Below are positions 39,859 to 52,884 of a stretch of DNA of 64,000 bases, piece by piece. Location: contig NZ_JALJXV010000004.1 of NCBI RefSeq assembly GCF_024170285.1, positions 124,001-188,000 of the forward strand, read 5' to 3'. Under the pieces are notes generated by a model. It did no database searches, had not been told where the DNA came from, and saw only the letters and a list, made by a program, of their open reading frames with translations. Position numbers and translations under genes: made by a program. Numbering within the stretch: position 1 is the stretch's first letter; each line of letters begins with the position of its first letter. This DNA comes from Natronocella acetinitrilica. Lineage in GTDB: Bacteria; Pseudomonadota; Gammaproteobacteria; Nitrococcales; Aquisalimonadaceae.

Positions 39859-39874
39859 TGTGACGCCTGTCACG
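39859..39874. promoter_or_regulatory. CRP/Vfr-like palindrome
   Basis: TGTGACGCCTGTCACG matches TGTGA-N6-TCACA with one mismatch. It lies in the 254-bp gap between the divergent... i.e. between the Ycf46-like gene (start 39749) and the 3' end of the SDR gene at 40004. If functional it would act on the former. Confidence 0.4.
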
Positions 39875-40003
39875 AAAACAGGCCGTCCCCATGGGCCAGC
39901 CTGAGGAACAGGTCGACACATCGGCAATATTGGCCGTTGCGCCTGAAGGACGCAAGATGTTCATTTCTGGAACACCTTGCGCGCCATTCGGTATGAATGG
40001 ATA

Positions 40004-40795
40004 TCAGCCACCCTGTTCCGGACGCGTGACTCGGCGGCCGTGCAATGCATGTCCCCCGGAGCCGAACAGGTGCACATAGACCGGTCCCAATGTCTGCGGG
40101 TCCGGTGCGGTACCCGGGTCTTCCGCCGGGTAGGCGCGGCGGCGCAGGGCGGTGTCGGCGCGGCCAGGGTCCAGACTCATGACCCGCACGCGGCTGTTGG
40201 GCCCGAGTTCTCCGGCAAGGATTTCCATCATGTTTTCGATGGCAGCCTTGGACACGCCATAGGCGCCCCAGAATGATTTGCCACGGCGGCCGACGGCGTC
40301 GCTGGTGAACACCATGCGGGCGTTCTCCGAGCGCTGCATCAAGGGCAGACAGACCTGGTTGAGCAGGAATGGTGCATTGATGTTCACATGCAGGGTCCGG
40401 GCCCAGATGTCAGGGTCATACTGATGGATGGGGCTTAACTCGCCCATGGCTGCCGCGTTGTGCAGCACGCCGTCCAGACGCTTGAATTCCCGGTCGATCG
40501 CGGTGGCCAGCTCCAGGTATTCAGCTGCCCCCACACCCTCGAAATTGATGGGATGGAGGATGGGTTCGGGATGGCCGGCCGCGGTGATCGCATCGTAGAG
40601 TGATTCGAGGCCCTTCAGGCTCTTGTCCAGCAGTACGGTGGTGGCGCCGGCACCCGCCAGTGCCTGGGCGGCCGCGCGCCCCAATCCGGCAGCGGCGCCG
40701 GTAACGAGAATGACGCGATCCTGCAGGCTTTCCGCCTGTAGCGTGTCGGGCAGGATGTATTCCGCCCCCAGATGCTCAATGCCCTTGTTACTCAT
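40004..40795 (-). CDS. YciK-like short-chain dehydrogenase/reductase
   Basis: 263 aa. Rossmann motif TGAAAGLG (about 32-39), NAAAMG and the catalytic YGVSK (Ser-Tyr-Lys pattern) are present. The nucleotide specificity and substrate are not known; YciK is assigned only by similarity. In Pseudomonas a YciK-like gene sits beside mupP and ubiG, as here with two genes intervening. ATG 40795. Confidence 0.88.
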   Translation of the reverse strand: MSNKGIEHLGAEYILPDTLQAESLQDRVILVTGAAAGLGRAAAQALAGAGATTVLLDKSLKGLESLYDAITAAGHPEPILHPINFEGVGAAEYLELATAIDREFKRLDGVLHNAAAMGELSPIHQYDPDIWARTLHVNINAPFLLNQVCLPLMQRSENARMVFTSDAVGRRGKSFWGAYGVSKAAIENMMEILAGELGPNSRVRVMSLDPGRADTALRRRAYPAEDPGTAPDPQTLGPVYVHLFGSGGHALHGRRVTRPEQGG

Positions 40796-40827
40796 GGTTA
40801 TGCTTCGATCCTGTATTCGTTATTGGT

Positions 40828-41673
40828 TTACTGCCTACGTGCGGCCCGTCGCGCCGCCCGCCACGCAATCCACAGCCGCCGCAGCGGCGTCAGTTCCTGG
40901 CGTTCTTCCAGCAGCGGATAGTTGCTGCGTTCCAGTTCTTCCAGCGTCGCGCGGTACAGTGCTGTCAATGCGACGTTGCTGCGCTGCAGTGCCCGCTGCT
41001 CGCCGGTGATCGCCTGATCCGCGCGGTCAAGGAAATCCAGTGCCCGTGCACCCTGTTGCTTGAAAAGCCCTCGCAAAGCGGGTGTTGAGGCCGCCCCCTG
41101 CAGGGCCTGTGAGTCCAACCCGGCTGCGGTCAACTCATCCTCGGGCACATAGCAGCGGCCGCGTCGACCGTGATCCCGGGTGGCAAGCAATAGCTCGTGC
41201 AGCCGCAGCCCCATCCCCAGGTCGTGGCGGTAGGATTCTGTCTTGTCCGACTCCCCACCGCAAATGCGGACCAGCATCGCAGCCAGACGACCACCGGTGG
41301 CATGGCAGTAATCCGCAAGCCCCTGAAAGCTTGGGTAAGTGCCGTATTCCAGGTCCATGGCCACACCATCCACCAGGGCAAGAGCATCCTGCAAGTTGGC
41401 CCGATTCGCCTCGAACACGGGCTGCAGCAGGTTCGTTACCGGGTGGCGTGGTGTGCTGGCAACGGCCAGCCGGAGTTCCTCACGCCACCAGTCCAGTTTC
41501 GCCGCTGCCACCCCTGGTTCGTTGACCACCAGAGGGATCGCCGTGAGTTCCAGATACAGCGCGTGCGTCCCGATCAGGGCGCGCTCCTGGCCGGGAGCGG
41601 CGAAGCGAATGGCGTAATAGCGGTTGGAGCCCTCCGGCGCGCCTTTTTCCCGACAGTAATTCAGTGAATCCAT
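40828..41673 (-). CDS. squalene/phytoene synthase family protein
   Basis: 281 aa. The second metal-binding region is partly kept (LGMGLRLHELLLATRDHGRRGRCYVPEDEL, about 153-181), close to the family text with DVxEDxxRGRxYLP. The first DDxxD-like motif is not evident: the region after the N-terminus reads LELTAIPLVVNEPGVAAAKLDWWREEL. Without it a prenyl-condensing activity is doubtful, and it may be of the NDUFAF6-like type. No carotenoid or hopanoid gene is nearby. Confidence 0.75.
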   Translation of the reverse strand: MDSLNYCREKGAPEGSNRYYAIRFAAPGQERALIGTHALYLELTAIPLVVNEPGVAAAKLDWWREELRLAVASTPRHPVTNLLQPVFEANRANLQDALALVDGVAMDLEYGTYPSFQGLADYCHATGGRLAAMLVRICGGESDKTESYRHDLGMGLRLHELLLATRDHGRRGRCYVPEDELTAAGLDSQALQGAASTPALRGLFKQQGARALDFLDRADQAITGEQRALQRSNVALTALYRATLEELERSNYPLLEERQELTPLRRLWIAWRAARRAARRQ

Positions 41674-41754
41674 GACATGCTCTGTTCCGGGTGCAGCGGG
41701 ATCAAAGCATAGACCGGCTCGGCGGACAACTCGGGGGCTGTGATGTTGATCGGG

Positions 41755-42486
41755 TTAGTTGCCTTCGGCGCGGTCCATGGCATCAAGCCAGTCGCTGAGG
41801 TCGCCCGGTGCGTTCAGGTAGGCGTCGGCACCCCAGAGCCACGGCTTGTCCTCGGCGCAGATGTAGCCGAATAGCGCCCCCAGGGTCTTGGTGCCGGCGC
41901 GCTGACCGGCATCGACGTCGCGCAGGGCGTCGCCGATGAACACAGTTTCGGCTGGCTCGACGCCAATCAGTTCGCAGGCGTGCAGCACCGGCGCTGGATG
42001 CGGTTTGCGCTGCGCGAGCGTGTCGCCGCAAACGATGCAGCGACTGCGCTCGGCAAGACCCAGGTCGCGCATCAGCGGATTCGTGAGCCAGGCCGGCTTG
42101 TTGGTGACCACGCCCCAGATCATGCCCCGGGCTTCCAGGTCATCGAGGACCTCGAGCATTCCCGGGAACGGACGGGTTCGGCTGCTTACATGTTCTCGAT
42201 ACAAGGCCAGAAAGCGCTGCCGCAACGGTTCCATGGCCGGATCGTCAGGCGCGATGTTGAACACTCTGGAGAGGATGGCGGCGCTGCCGTGGGAGACCAC
42301 CGGGCCGAAGTGTCCCTCATGCTGGCGGGGAAGGTCGTGCTCCTCCAGCAGAACCTGCGCGCATTCAATGAGGTCGGGAGCGGTGTCGAGCAGCGTACCG
42401 TCCAGGTCGAACAGCACGGCACGCAAACTTGAAGATCGACCCGGTTGATGGGCCTCGTGGGTGCTCTGGGCGAGCACGCTAGCCAT
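41755..42486 (-). CDS. mupP: HAD phosphatase, MupP/Gph-like
   Basis: 243 aa from ATG 42486 (overlaps ubiG by 8 nt). HAD motif I is FDLDGTLLDT near 26-35; motif II T (VVTNKP) and motif IV FIGDALRDVDAGQRAG are clear. The position next to ubiG and a YciK-like SDR matches the Pseudomonas MupP locus, where the enzyme removes phosphate from MurNAc-6-P in cell-wall recycling. A phosphoglycolate phosphatase role is the alternative. Confidence 0.82.
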   Translation of the reverse strand: MASVLAQSTHEAHQPGRSSSLRAVLFDLDGTLLDTAPDLIECAQVLLEEHDLPRQHEGHFGPVVSHGSAAILSRVFNIAPDDPAMEPLRQRFLALYREHVSSRTRPFPGMLEVLDDLEARGMIWGVVTNKPAWLTNPLMRDLGLAERSRCIVCGDTLAQRKPHPAPVLHACELIGVEPAETVFIGDALRDVDAGQRAGTKTLGALFGYICAEDKPWLWGADAYLNAPGDLSDWLDAMDRAEGN

Positions 42487-43210
42487 CTTGTCGTCCACCC
42501 TCGTCCGGTCGCTCCATGCATGCGAGGTAATTCACACTGATATCGCCGGTCAAGCGATACTGCCGGCTCAGAGGATTATAGGTCATGCCTTCAAGGCTGA
42601 TCACCCGCAGATCCTGTCGACGACTCCAGGCGCAGAGTTCGGAAGGCCGGATAAAGTGGTTGTAGTCGTGGGTTCCCCTGGGCAGCAGGCCAAGGACGTA
42701 TTCGGCCCCGATAATGGCCTGCAGATAGGCTTTTGGCGATCGACTGATGGTGGAGAAAATGATTCGGCCGCCAGGACGAACAAGGCGGGCACAGGCTTCA
42801 ACGATGGACGCTGGGTCCGGCACATGCTCAAGCATTTCCATGCAGGTGATCACGTCGTAGGCGCCGCTGCGTTCGGTTGCGAGGTCCTCGGCGGCCTGCT
42901 GCAGGTACTCGATCTCCACACCGGTCTCAAGCGCATGGAGCCGTGCCACCTTGAGAGCCGATTTACCCAGGTCGATGCCAGTGACTGTGGCTCCGGCCAG
43001 AGCCATGCTTTCGCTCAGGATGCCGCCGCCGCAGCCAACGTCGAGTATCCGCGCTCCGGACAGGTCGACATGCCGGCTAATGAACTCCAGGCGCAACGGA
43101 TTAATTTCGTGCAGCGGGCGGAACTCGCTGGACTTGTCCCACCAACGGCTGGCCGAAGCCTCGAACTTCGCGATTTCCGACGGATCGACGTTGGCGGCAG
43201 TGGCGTTCAT
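42479..43210 (-). CDS. ubiG: ubiquinone biosynthesis O-methyltransferase
   Basis: 243 aa from ATG 43210, preceded by AAAGGGTGAG. It methylates two hydroxyls in ubiquinone synthesis with S-adenosylmethionine. SAM motif LDVGCGGGILSE is followed by TGIDLGKSALKVA, and EFRPLHEINPLRLEFI is the family signature. It is followed by the mupP-like gene in an 8-nt overlap. Confidence 0.95.
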   Translation of the reverse strand: MNATAANVDPSEIAKFEASASRWWDKSSEFRPLHEINPLRLEFISRHVDLSGARILDVGCGGGILSESMALAGATVTGIDLGKSALKVARLHALETGVEIEYLQQAAEDLATERSGAYDVITCMEMLEHVPDPASIVEACARLVRPGGRIIFSTISRSPKAYLQAIIGAEYVLGLLPRGTHDYNHFIRPSELCAWSRRQDLRVISLEGMTYNPLSRQYRLTGDISVNYLACMERPDEGGRQDG

Positions 43211-43291
43211 CTCACCCTTTCTCATCACAATGTCCGGGAAGCCATGGATTTCCCGAATATTCTTCTAGTGTATGCGCTGTTTGTTCATTCG

Positions 43292-44611
43292 TCACGCATT
43301 TGTCATTAGCCTATCCTGCCAACGGCCCAGTTTTTCGAGAATTTCGTCACGATTAAGTGTCGTCAATGCGCCTTCGGCGTAGAGGCGACGGCCGGCCACC
43401 CAGGTATCCGTGACATGGTGGCGCCCTGCGGCATAAACAAGCTGGGAAATGGGATGGTACACGGGCCGGGTTTCCAGTGACGAGAGGTCCACTGCGATCA
43501 GGTCGGCGAACTTCCCGGGTAGGAGTGACCCCGTATCCCGATCCATACCCAGCGCACGGGCGCCGTTGATGGTGGCCATGGCCAGCACGCGCTCGGCGGG
43601 CAGAGCTGCGGCGTCGCCGGTGACGCCCTTGGCCAGGAGGGCCGCCGTGCGCATCTCGCCGAACATGTCGAGATCGTTGTTGCTGGCGGCGCCATCAGTG
43701 CCCAGCGCCACGTTGACGCCCGCATCCAGCAGCCGCTGCACGGGGCAGAAGCCACTGGCCAGCTTGAGGTTCGACTCCGGGCAGTGCACCACGCTGGCGT
43801 TGCTGTCGGCCATGAGTGCAATTTCGTCGTCGTCCAGCTGAGTCATGTGCACGGCCATCAGGGATGGTGTGACCAGCCCGGCCTCGGCCAGTCGGGACAG
43901 GGGTCGCTTGCCGGTCTGCTCGAGGCTCTGCTGAACTTCGAACGCGGTCTCGTGGATGTGCATGTGCACCCGCGCTTCCAGTTCTTCGGCCAGCACCGCG
44001 ATATGCTTCAGTTTGTCATCGGCCACGGTGTAGGGCGCGTGGGGGGCGAACACGGTGGTGACCAATGGATCAGCCCGCCAGGCATCCCGCATGGCGAGGC
44101 CCTTACGCAGATACTCATCGGCGTCCTGTGCATAGGCGCTGGGGAAGTCGATGACGATCATGCCCGCGGAATAACGCAGGCCCGCCTGGCTGGTGACGCG
44201 TGCCGCTACTTCCGGGAAAAAGTACATGTCGTTGAAGGTGGTGACACCGCCGGCGATCAGTTCCGCGCAGGCCGCCTCTACGCCGTCCTGAATGAACTCC
44301 GGTCCTACATGCTGTTGTTCCGCAGGCCAGATGTGCTCCTGCAGCCAGGTCATCAAGGGCAGGTCATCAGCAAGACCCCGCAACAGATTCATGGCCGCGT
44401 GGGTATGGGCGTTGATCAGGCCGGGCAGAACCGCATGAGAGCGTCGCTCGAGCAAGGTCTCGGGTTGGAAACGCTGTGCTGCCGCCTCCCAGGGCAGGAT
44501 GTCGACGATGCGGCCGCGATCGATGGCAACCGCGTGCCGATCCAGGGCCGTGCCCTCCGGTTCCACGGGTATCACCCATCGCGCATTGATCAGCGTGTCG
44601 ATCTGTTCCAT
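43292..44611 (-). CDS. mtaD: TRZ/ATZ family amidohydrolase, probable 5'-MTA/S-adenosylhomocysteine deaminase
   Basis: 439 aa, with GGAGG before ATG 44611. Zinc ligands: NAHTHAAMN (about 67-75), HIHET, HMTQL and [14 protein letters not shown]. Deaminases of this branch turn methylthioadenosine into methylthioinosine. The divergent mtnA, 42 nt away, then handles methylthioribose-1-P, so the pair fits the methylthioinosine route of methionine salvage described in Pseudomonas. The phosphorylase step is not in the window. Confidence 0.88.
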   Translation of the reverse strand: MEQIDTLINARWVIPVEPEGTALDRHAVAIDRGRIVDILPWEAAAQRFQPETLLERRSHAVLPGLINAHTHAAMNLLRGLADDLPLMTWLQEHIWPAEQQHVGPEFIQDGVEAACAELIAGGVTTFNDMYFFPEVAARVTSQAGLRYSAGMIVIDFPSAYAQDADEYLRKGLAMRDAWRADPLVTTVFAPHAPYTVADDKLKHIAVLAEELEARVHMHIHETAFEVQQSLEQTGKRPLSRLAEAGLVTPSLMAVHMTQLDDDEIALMADSNASVVHCPESNLKLASGFCPVQRLLDAGVNVALGTDGAASNNDLDMFGEMRTAALLAKGVTGDAAALPAERVLAMATINGARALGMDRDTGSLLPGKFADLIAVDLSSLETRPVYHPISQLVYAAGRHHVTDTWVAGRRLYAEGALTTLNRDEILEKLGRWQDRLMTNA

Positions 44612-44653
44612 GGTTCACCTCCGGCGAGCAGTATACCGCCTGGGGAGACAACC

Positions 44654-45673
<1,020 letters not shown>

Positions 45674-45704
45674 TGCGCAGCCTGGCGACGCTAATGGGAT
45701 TGCG

Positions 45705-46052
45705 ATGAGTGCCGGTTTCTGGTTGCTGCTGCCCGTGGTCGCTGCCGTAGCGCTCTGGTATAAGGGGCTCGCGCGGCTCGAGCAGGCGCGATCCGCGGCG
45801 CGGCGTGCCTGCCGACAGGCGGAAGTCCAGTTTCTTGACGACAGCGTTGTCCGCGACCGCTGGAAGCTGTTGCGGGGGGCGGATGGGCGCTTGCGTCTGG
45901 CGACGCACTACAAGTTCGAGTTTGCCAGCCGAGGCGACCGGCGTTATACGGGCACGGTGACGATCCACGGTGGTCGTATCACCCAGCTGGAGCTTGAGCC
46001 CTGGGCCGACGAGTCGCGCGGCGACGAGATGGACGGAGAACGATTGCCATGA
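45705..46052 (+). CDS. DUF3301 family protein, 115 aa
   Basis: One hydrophobic segment at the N-terminus (about 4-20), then a basic region and a beta-rich domain: QFLDDSVVRDRWKLLRGADG and ATHYKFEFASRGDRRYTG. DUF3301 proteins of this size are common beside mtnA or ppiA genes, but their function is not known. The stop overlaps the cyclophilin start (ATGA). Confidence 0.8.
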   Translation: MSAGFWLLLPVVAAVALWYKGLARLEQARSAARRACRQAEVQFLDDSVVRDRWKLLRGADGRLRLATHYKFEFASRGDRRYTGTVTIHGGRITQLELEPWADESRGDEMDGERLP

Positions 46053-46624
46053 ACAGACTGATCAAGCCCTTCATGCATGCCCTGATTGCCGTCGGTCTGT
46101 TGACCGGCGCCGCCCAGGCCGACAACACAGGAGACGCAACCATGGTTGTCATGGAAACCAGTCACGGAGACATCACCCTCGAGTTTTTCCCTGACGAGGC
46201 CCCCATCACGGTGGAGAATTTCCTCCGCTACGTGGATGACGGCTTCTTCGACGGAACCATCTTCCATCGTGTCATCCCCGGTTTCGTGATCCAGGGCGGC
46301 GGCTTCGATGCCGACATGCAGCAGCAGCAAACCCGTGACCCCATCAAGAACGAGGCCGACAATGGCCTGAAGAACGAGCGCGGCATGTTGTCCATGGCCA
46401 GGACGCAACAGGTGGACAGCGCCACGTCGCAGTTCTTCATCAACCTGGCTGACAATGCCTTTCTGGACCACGGCGAGCGGGATTTCGGCTACGCCGTCTT
46501 CGCCCGGGTCAGCGAGGGCATGGATGTGATTGACCGCATTGCCGCGCAGCCAACGGGCAGCCACGGCATGCATCGCGACGTGCCTACCGAACCCATCGTG
46601 GTGCACAAGGCCTACCGCAAGTAA
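46049..46624 (+). CDS. ppiA: periplasmic peptidyl-prolyl cis-trans isomerase (cyclophilin)
   Basis: 191 aa. An N-terminal signal peptide (about 1-24, ending AAQA|D) is followed by the cyclophilin domain: FFDGTIFHRVIPGFVIQGGGF, with the catalytic Arg, then the GMLSMAR and SQFFIN motifs. It catalyses proline isomerisation during folding outside the cytoplasm. An internal ATG at 46142 could give a cytosolic PpiB form. Confidence 0.9.
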   Translation: MNRLIKPFMHALIAVGLLTGAAQADNTGDATMVVMETSHGDITLEFFPDEAPITVENFLRYVDDGFFDGTIFHRVIPGFVIQGGGFDADMQQQQTRDPIKNEADNGLKNERGMLSMARTQQVDSATSQFFINLADNAFLDHGERDFGYAVFARVSEGMDVIDRIAAQPTGSHGMHRDVPTEPIVVHKAYRK

Positions 46625-46648
46625 GCCTGTGTGGCGGGGTGCCGGGCG

Positions 46649-46678
46649 CTGCGATACGTGCCCCCGCTGTGCTATGAT
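46649..46678 (+). promoter_or_regulatory. candidate sigma-70 promoter for gyrA
   Basis: TATGAT at 46673-46678 and a weak -35 (CTGCGA, 46649-46654) with 18-bp spacing, about 110 nt before the gyrA ATG. Confidence 0.4.
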
Positions 46679-46787
46679 CCTGCCCGTTTCCAGGGCCTGC
46701 AATGCGGGTCGTCGGCCGACACTCAAGAGGTGGCGGCTGATGGTCCGTGGTAGGTCGTTCCCGAGCAGCATGAGCTAGAGAGCGTCG

Positions 46788-49370
<2,583 letters not shown>

Positions 49371-49470
49371 TCCCAGTCGCACCATAGGCGCGGCCGGTGG
49401 CGATCCCCGGCCGCCGCCCTGGTCTGGTATCTCAATGAAAAGTCATCATTTCTTTTAGGAGTTTGTGTCC

Positions 49471-50547
49471 ATGGCACGCGTATACAACTTCAGCGCTGGT
49501 CCTGCGGTACTGCCGGAAGCGGTGCTGCGTCAGGCTGCCGACGAGATGCTCGACTGGCAGGGCAGCGGCATGTCGGTCATGGAAATGAGCCATCGCGGCA
49601 AGGAATTCGTGTCCATCGCGGCCGCCGCGGAGAAGGATCTGCGGGATCTGCTGCATGTGCCGGACAACTACAGGGTGCTGTTCCTGCAGGGCGGTGCCAC
49701 GGGCATGTTCTCCGCAATCCCCATGAACCTGCTGCGCGGCCGCAAGGTCGCCGATTACGTCAATACCGGCTCCTGGTCGAAGAAGGCGATCAAGGAGGCG
49801 GGCAAGTACTGCGAGGTCAACGTGGCGGCGGCTGCACCGGAGAGCGAACTCACCATTCCGCCGCGGGCCAACTGGAAGCTCTCCGCCGATGCCGCCTACG
49901 TTCACTACTGCGCCAACGAGACCATCACTGGCGTGGAGTTCCACGATATTCCCGCTGTCGACGCGCCGCTGGTGGCGGATATGTCGTCAACGATTCTCTC
50001 CCGTCCGGTGGAGGTGTCGCGGTTCGGTCTGATCTACGCCGGCGCGCAGAAAAACATCGGTCCGGCGGGTCTTACCCTGGTCATCGTGCGCGACGACCTG
50101 ATTGGTGAGTGTCTGCCGGTGACGCCGGGAGTCTGGGACTTCCAGGCCCAGGCCGAGGCAGATTCCATGTCCAACACGCCGCCCACCTATTCCTGGTATC
50201 TGGCGGGGTTGGTGTTCAAGTGGATCAAGGAGCAGGGCGGGCTTGCCGCCATTGGCGAGTTGAACCAGCGCAAGGCCGGCAAGCTTTATGCGGCCATTGA
50301 TGCATCGCCGTTCTACTCCAATCCGGTGGATCCCGCCTGCCGGTCCTGGATGAACGTCCCGTTCGTGCTTGCCGACGCCGCCCTGGACGAGCGCTTCCTC
50401 GCCGAAGCCAGGCAGGCAGGGCTCACCACACTGAAGGGGCATCGCAGCGTCGGCGGCATGCGTGCAAGCCTCTACAACGCCATGCCGGAAGCAGGCGTCG
50501 ATGCCCTGATCGAATTCATGGCTGACTTCGAGCGCCGTAACGGCTGA
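49471..50547 (+). CDS. serC: phosphoserine aminotransferase
   Basis: 358 aa from ATG 49471, behind AGGAG. It makes phosphoserine and also serves pyridoxine synthesis. [15 protein letters not shown], the PLP lysine in [13 protein letters not shown] (near 195), and [12 protein letters not shown] are clear. It is the first gene of a serine-aromatic operon. Confidence 0.97.
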   Translation: MARVYNFSAGPAVLPEAVLRQAADEMLDWQGSGMSVMEMSHRGKEFVSIAAAAEKDLRDLLHVPDNYRVLFLQGGATGMFSAIPMNLLRGRKVADYVNTGSWSKKAIKEAGKYCEVNVAAAAPESELTIPPRANWKLSADAAYVHYCANETITGVEFHDIPAVDAPLVADMSSTILSRPVEVSRFGLIYAGAQKNIGPAGLTLVIVRDDLIGECLPVTPGVWDFQAQAEADSMSNTPPTYSWYLAGLVFKWIKEQGGLAAIGELNQRKAGKLYAAIDASPFYSNPVDPACRSWMNVPFVLADAALDERFLAEARQAGLTTLKGHRSVGGMRASLYNAMPEAGVDALIEFMADFERRNG

Positions 50548-50571
50548 TCAGGTCACGCCGAGGAGAAACCG

Positions 50572-51741
50572 ATGTACAAGATACAGACGCTGAACAACAT
50601 CTCCGTCAAGGGTCTGGACCGGCTGCCCCGCGATCGTTACGAGGTCGCCTCGGAGATCGGCCATCCCGACGCCGTCCTGGTGCGTTCCTTCAAGATGCAC
50701 GACATGGTTGTACCGGAAACCGTGGTAGCCATTGGGCGGGCTGGAGCCGGGGTGAATAACATTCCTGTTGAAGCCATGAGCCAGCGCGGCGTGGCGGTGT
50801 TCAACGCGCCGGGCGCCAACGCCAATGCAGTCAAGGAACTGGTGCTGGCCGGCATGTTCCTCGCGGCCCGCAACATCTGCCAGGCCTGGGACTACACCCG
50901 ATCGCTGGAGGGCGATGACGCTTCGCTGAACAGCCAGGTGGAGGCCGGCAAGAAACAGTTTGTCGGGTTCGAGCTGCCGGGCCGCACCCTGGGTGTCATC
51001 GGCCTCGGCGCTATCGGCGTCAAGGTTGCCAATGCGGCAAGCGCCCTGGGCATGAACGTGGTGGGCTTTGACCCGGGCATCACCGTTGGCCGGGCCTGGG
51101 AGCTGGAGAGCGACGTGCGGCAGGCTCATACGGTTGATGAGGTGGTGGGCCAGTCCGATTTCATTAGCGTCCATGTGCCGATCAACGACCACACGCGAAA
51201 CCTGATCAATGGCGATCGCCTGCGCATGATGCCAGCCGGTGGTGTGGTGCTGAACTTCTCTCGCGCCGGCATCATCGACGATGAGGCCGCGATCGCGGCA
51301 CTGGATGAAGGGCATCTGAGTGCCTACGTCAACGACTTTCCCACCAATCTGACGCGACAACACCCGCGCTGCATCACACTGCCTCATCTGGGTGCCTCGA
51401 CTCGTGAGGCAGAAGAGAACTGTGCGGTGCTGGTGGCCGACCAGATCCGGGATTACCTGGAGAATGGCAATGTGCGCAATTCCGTGAACTTCCCGGAAGT
51501 GGTCATGCCCCGGGGTGGCAAGGGTGATCGGCTGTCCCTGGTCAACTCCAATGTACCGAACATGCTGGGTCAGATCTCCACGGCGCTGGCCTCTGCGGGC
51601 CTCAATATCGACGACATGTACAACAAGTCTCGCGGTGATCTGGCCTACACTCTGGTCGACGTGGAAGGCGAGATTCCCGCTGGCGTCATCGAGGATCTGC
51701 GCGGGATCGAGGGTGTTCTGGCGGTGCGTGTCATTCGCTAG
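50572..51741 (+). CDS. serA: D-3-phosphoglycerate dehydrogenase-like (short SerA type)
   Basis: 389 aa, with GAGGAG before ATG 50572. NAD-binding GLGAIGVKVANAAS (about 144-157), an NFSRAGIIDDEA Arg motif and PHLGAST His are present, and a C-terminal ACT domain (about 315-389) follows. Where many family members have a DVFxxEP catalytic Glu region, this one reads AYVNDFPTN, as in the separate short SerA clade. It follows serC, so phosphoglycerate oxidation in serine synthesis fits; another 2-hydroxyacid substrate is possible. Confidence 0.88.
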   Translation: MYKIQTLNNISVKGLDRLPRDRYEVASEIGHPDAVLVRSFKMHDMVVPETVVAIGRAGAGVNNIPVEAMSQRGVAVFNAPGANANAVKELVLAGMFLAARNICQAWDYTRSLEGDDASLNSQVEAGKKQFVGFELPGRTLGVIGLGAIGVKVANAASALGMNVVGFDPGITVGRAWELESDVRQAHTVDEVVGQSDFISVHVPINDHTRNLINGDRLRMMPAGGVVLNFSRAGIIDDEAAIAALDEGHLSAYVNDFPTNLTRQHPRCITLPHLGASTREAEENCAVLVADQIRDYLENGNVRNSVNFPEVVMPRGGKGDRLSLVNSNVPNMLGQISTALASAGLNIDDMYNKSRGDLAYTLVDVEGEIPAGVIEDLRGIEGVLAVRVIR

Positions 51742-51798
51742 GCTTTCTGGTTGAGGCGCACGTGCGCTGATGGTGACGGTGTGGCGGGGCGAAGCGGC

Positions 51799-52884
51799 AT
51801 GACGGATCAGGACAAACTCCGGCAGGTTCGGGACCGGATCGATGCGCTGGACACGGATATCCTGCGGCTGGTCAATGAGCGGGGCAGGCTGGCGCAGGAC
51901 GTGGCGCGTATCAAGCGCGAGGCCGGCGAGCAGGCGGACTTCTACCGCCCGGAGCGAGAGCAACAGGTTCTCCGGCGCCTGCAGGGCCTGAATCAGGGGC
52001 CCTTGTCCGACGAGACGGTGACCCGCCTTTTCCGGGAAATCATGTCCGCCTGTCTCGCGCTGCAGCAGCCGCTGCGCATCGGCTTTCTCGGGCCGGAAGG
52101 CACCTTCACCCAGGCTGCGGCCATCAAGCAGTTCGGTCACGAGGTGCAGTTACAGCCGCTGGCGTCCATCGATACGGTGTTCAAGGAAGTCGAGTCCGGC
52201 GACATGCACTATGGCGTAGTGCCGGTGGAGAATTCCACCGAAGGTGTAGTGAATCACACCCTCGACTGCTTCCTGAACAGTCCGCTGCAGATCGTGGGTG
52301 AGGTTGAGTTGCGGATTCAGCATCACCTGGTGAGCCGTGAACCGTCGGCCAAGACCATCAAGCGGGTCTACTCCCACCCCCAGGGTCTCGCCCAGTGCCG
52401 TACCTGGCTTGACGTCAACCTGCCCACGGCAGAGCGGGTGACGGTGAGCAGTACCGCCGAGGCCGCAAGGCTCGCTGCGAGCGAGACCAGCGCAGCCGCC
52501 ATTGCCAGCGAGGCGGCGGCGGAAATGTATGACCTGCACCTGCTCGTGGAAGGCATCGAGGACAACAGCGGCAACACGACCCGCTTCCTCGTGATCGGGC
52601 GGCAATCGCCACCGCCCACTGGCGACGACAAGACGTCTCTGGTCGTGTCGCGAATTGATCAACCCGGTGGCCTGGTGCGATTGCTTCAGCCGTTGTCGGA
52701 TCACGGTATCAACATGACCCGCCTTGATGCCCGCCCATCGAAGCAGGGCGTCTGGGAATACGCGTTCTTCATCGACCTCCTGGGTCACGCCGACGACGAC
52801 AGGGTACGTGGCGCCCTGGACGCCATGCGCGAACAGGCGTCCCTGTTCCGGGTGCTGGGTTCCTACCCGCGGGTTGCGCGTTGA
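51799..52884 (+). CDS. pheA: bifunctional chorismate mutase / prephenate dehydratase
   Basis: 361 aa from ATG 51799. N-terminal chorismate mutase (RDRIDALDTDILRLVNERG, 11-29), prephenate dehydratase with NTTRFLVIG, and a C-terminal ACT domain (about 275-355). It makes phenylpyruvate for phenylalanine; the ACT domain should give feedback control. It overlaps tyrA by 1 nt (TGATG). hisC, found next in Pseudomonas, is missing here. Confidence 0.96.
   Translation: MTDQDKLRQVRDRIDALDTDILRLVNERGRLAQDVARIKREAGEQADFYRPEREQQVLRRLQGLNQGPLSDETVTRLFREIMSACLALQQPLRIGFLGPEGTFTQAAAIKQFGHEVQLQPLASIDTVFKEVESGDMHYGVVPVENSTEGVVNHTLDCFLNSPLQIVGEVELRIQHHLVSREPSAKTIKRVYSHPQGLAQCRTWLDVNLPTAERVTVSSTAEAARLAASETSAAAIASEAAAEMYDLHLLVEGIEDNSGNTTRFLVIGRQSPPPTGDDKTSLVVSRIDQPGGLVRLLQPLSDHGINMTRLDARPSKQGVWEYAFFIDLLGHADDDRVRGALDAMREQASLFRVLGSYPRVAR

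Noticed and set aside
43784-44653. N-terminal extension of mtnA to 629 aa
   Set aside because: The extension is antisense to mtaD; mtnA starts with [12 protein letters not shown] behind a ribosome site at 44654.
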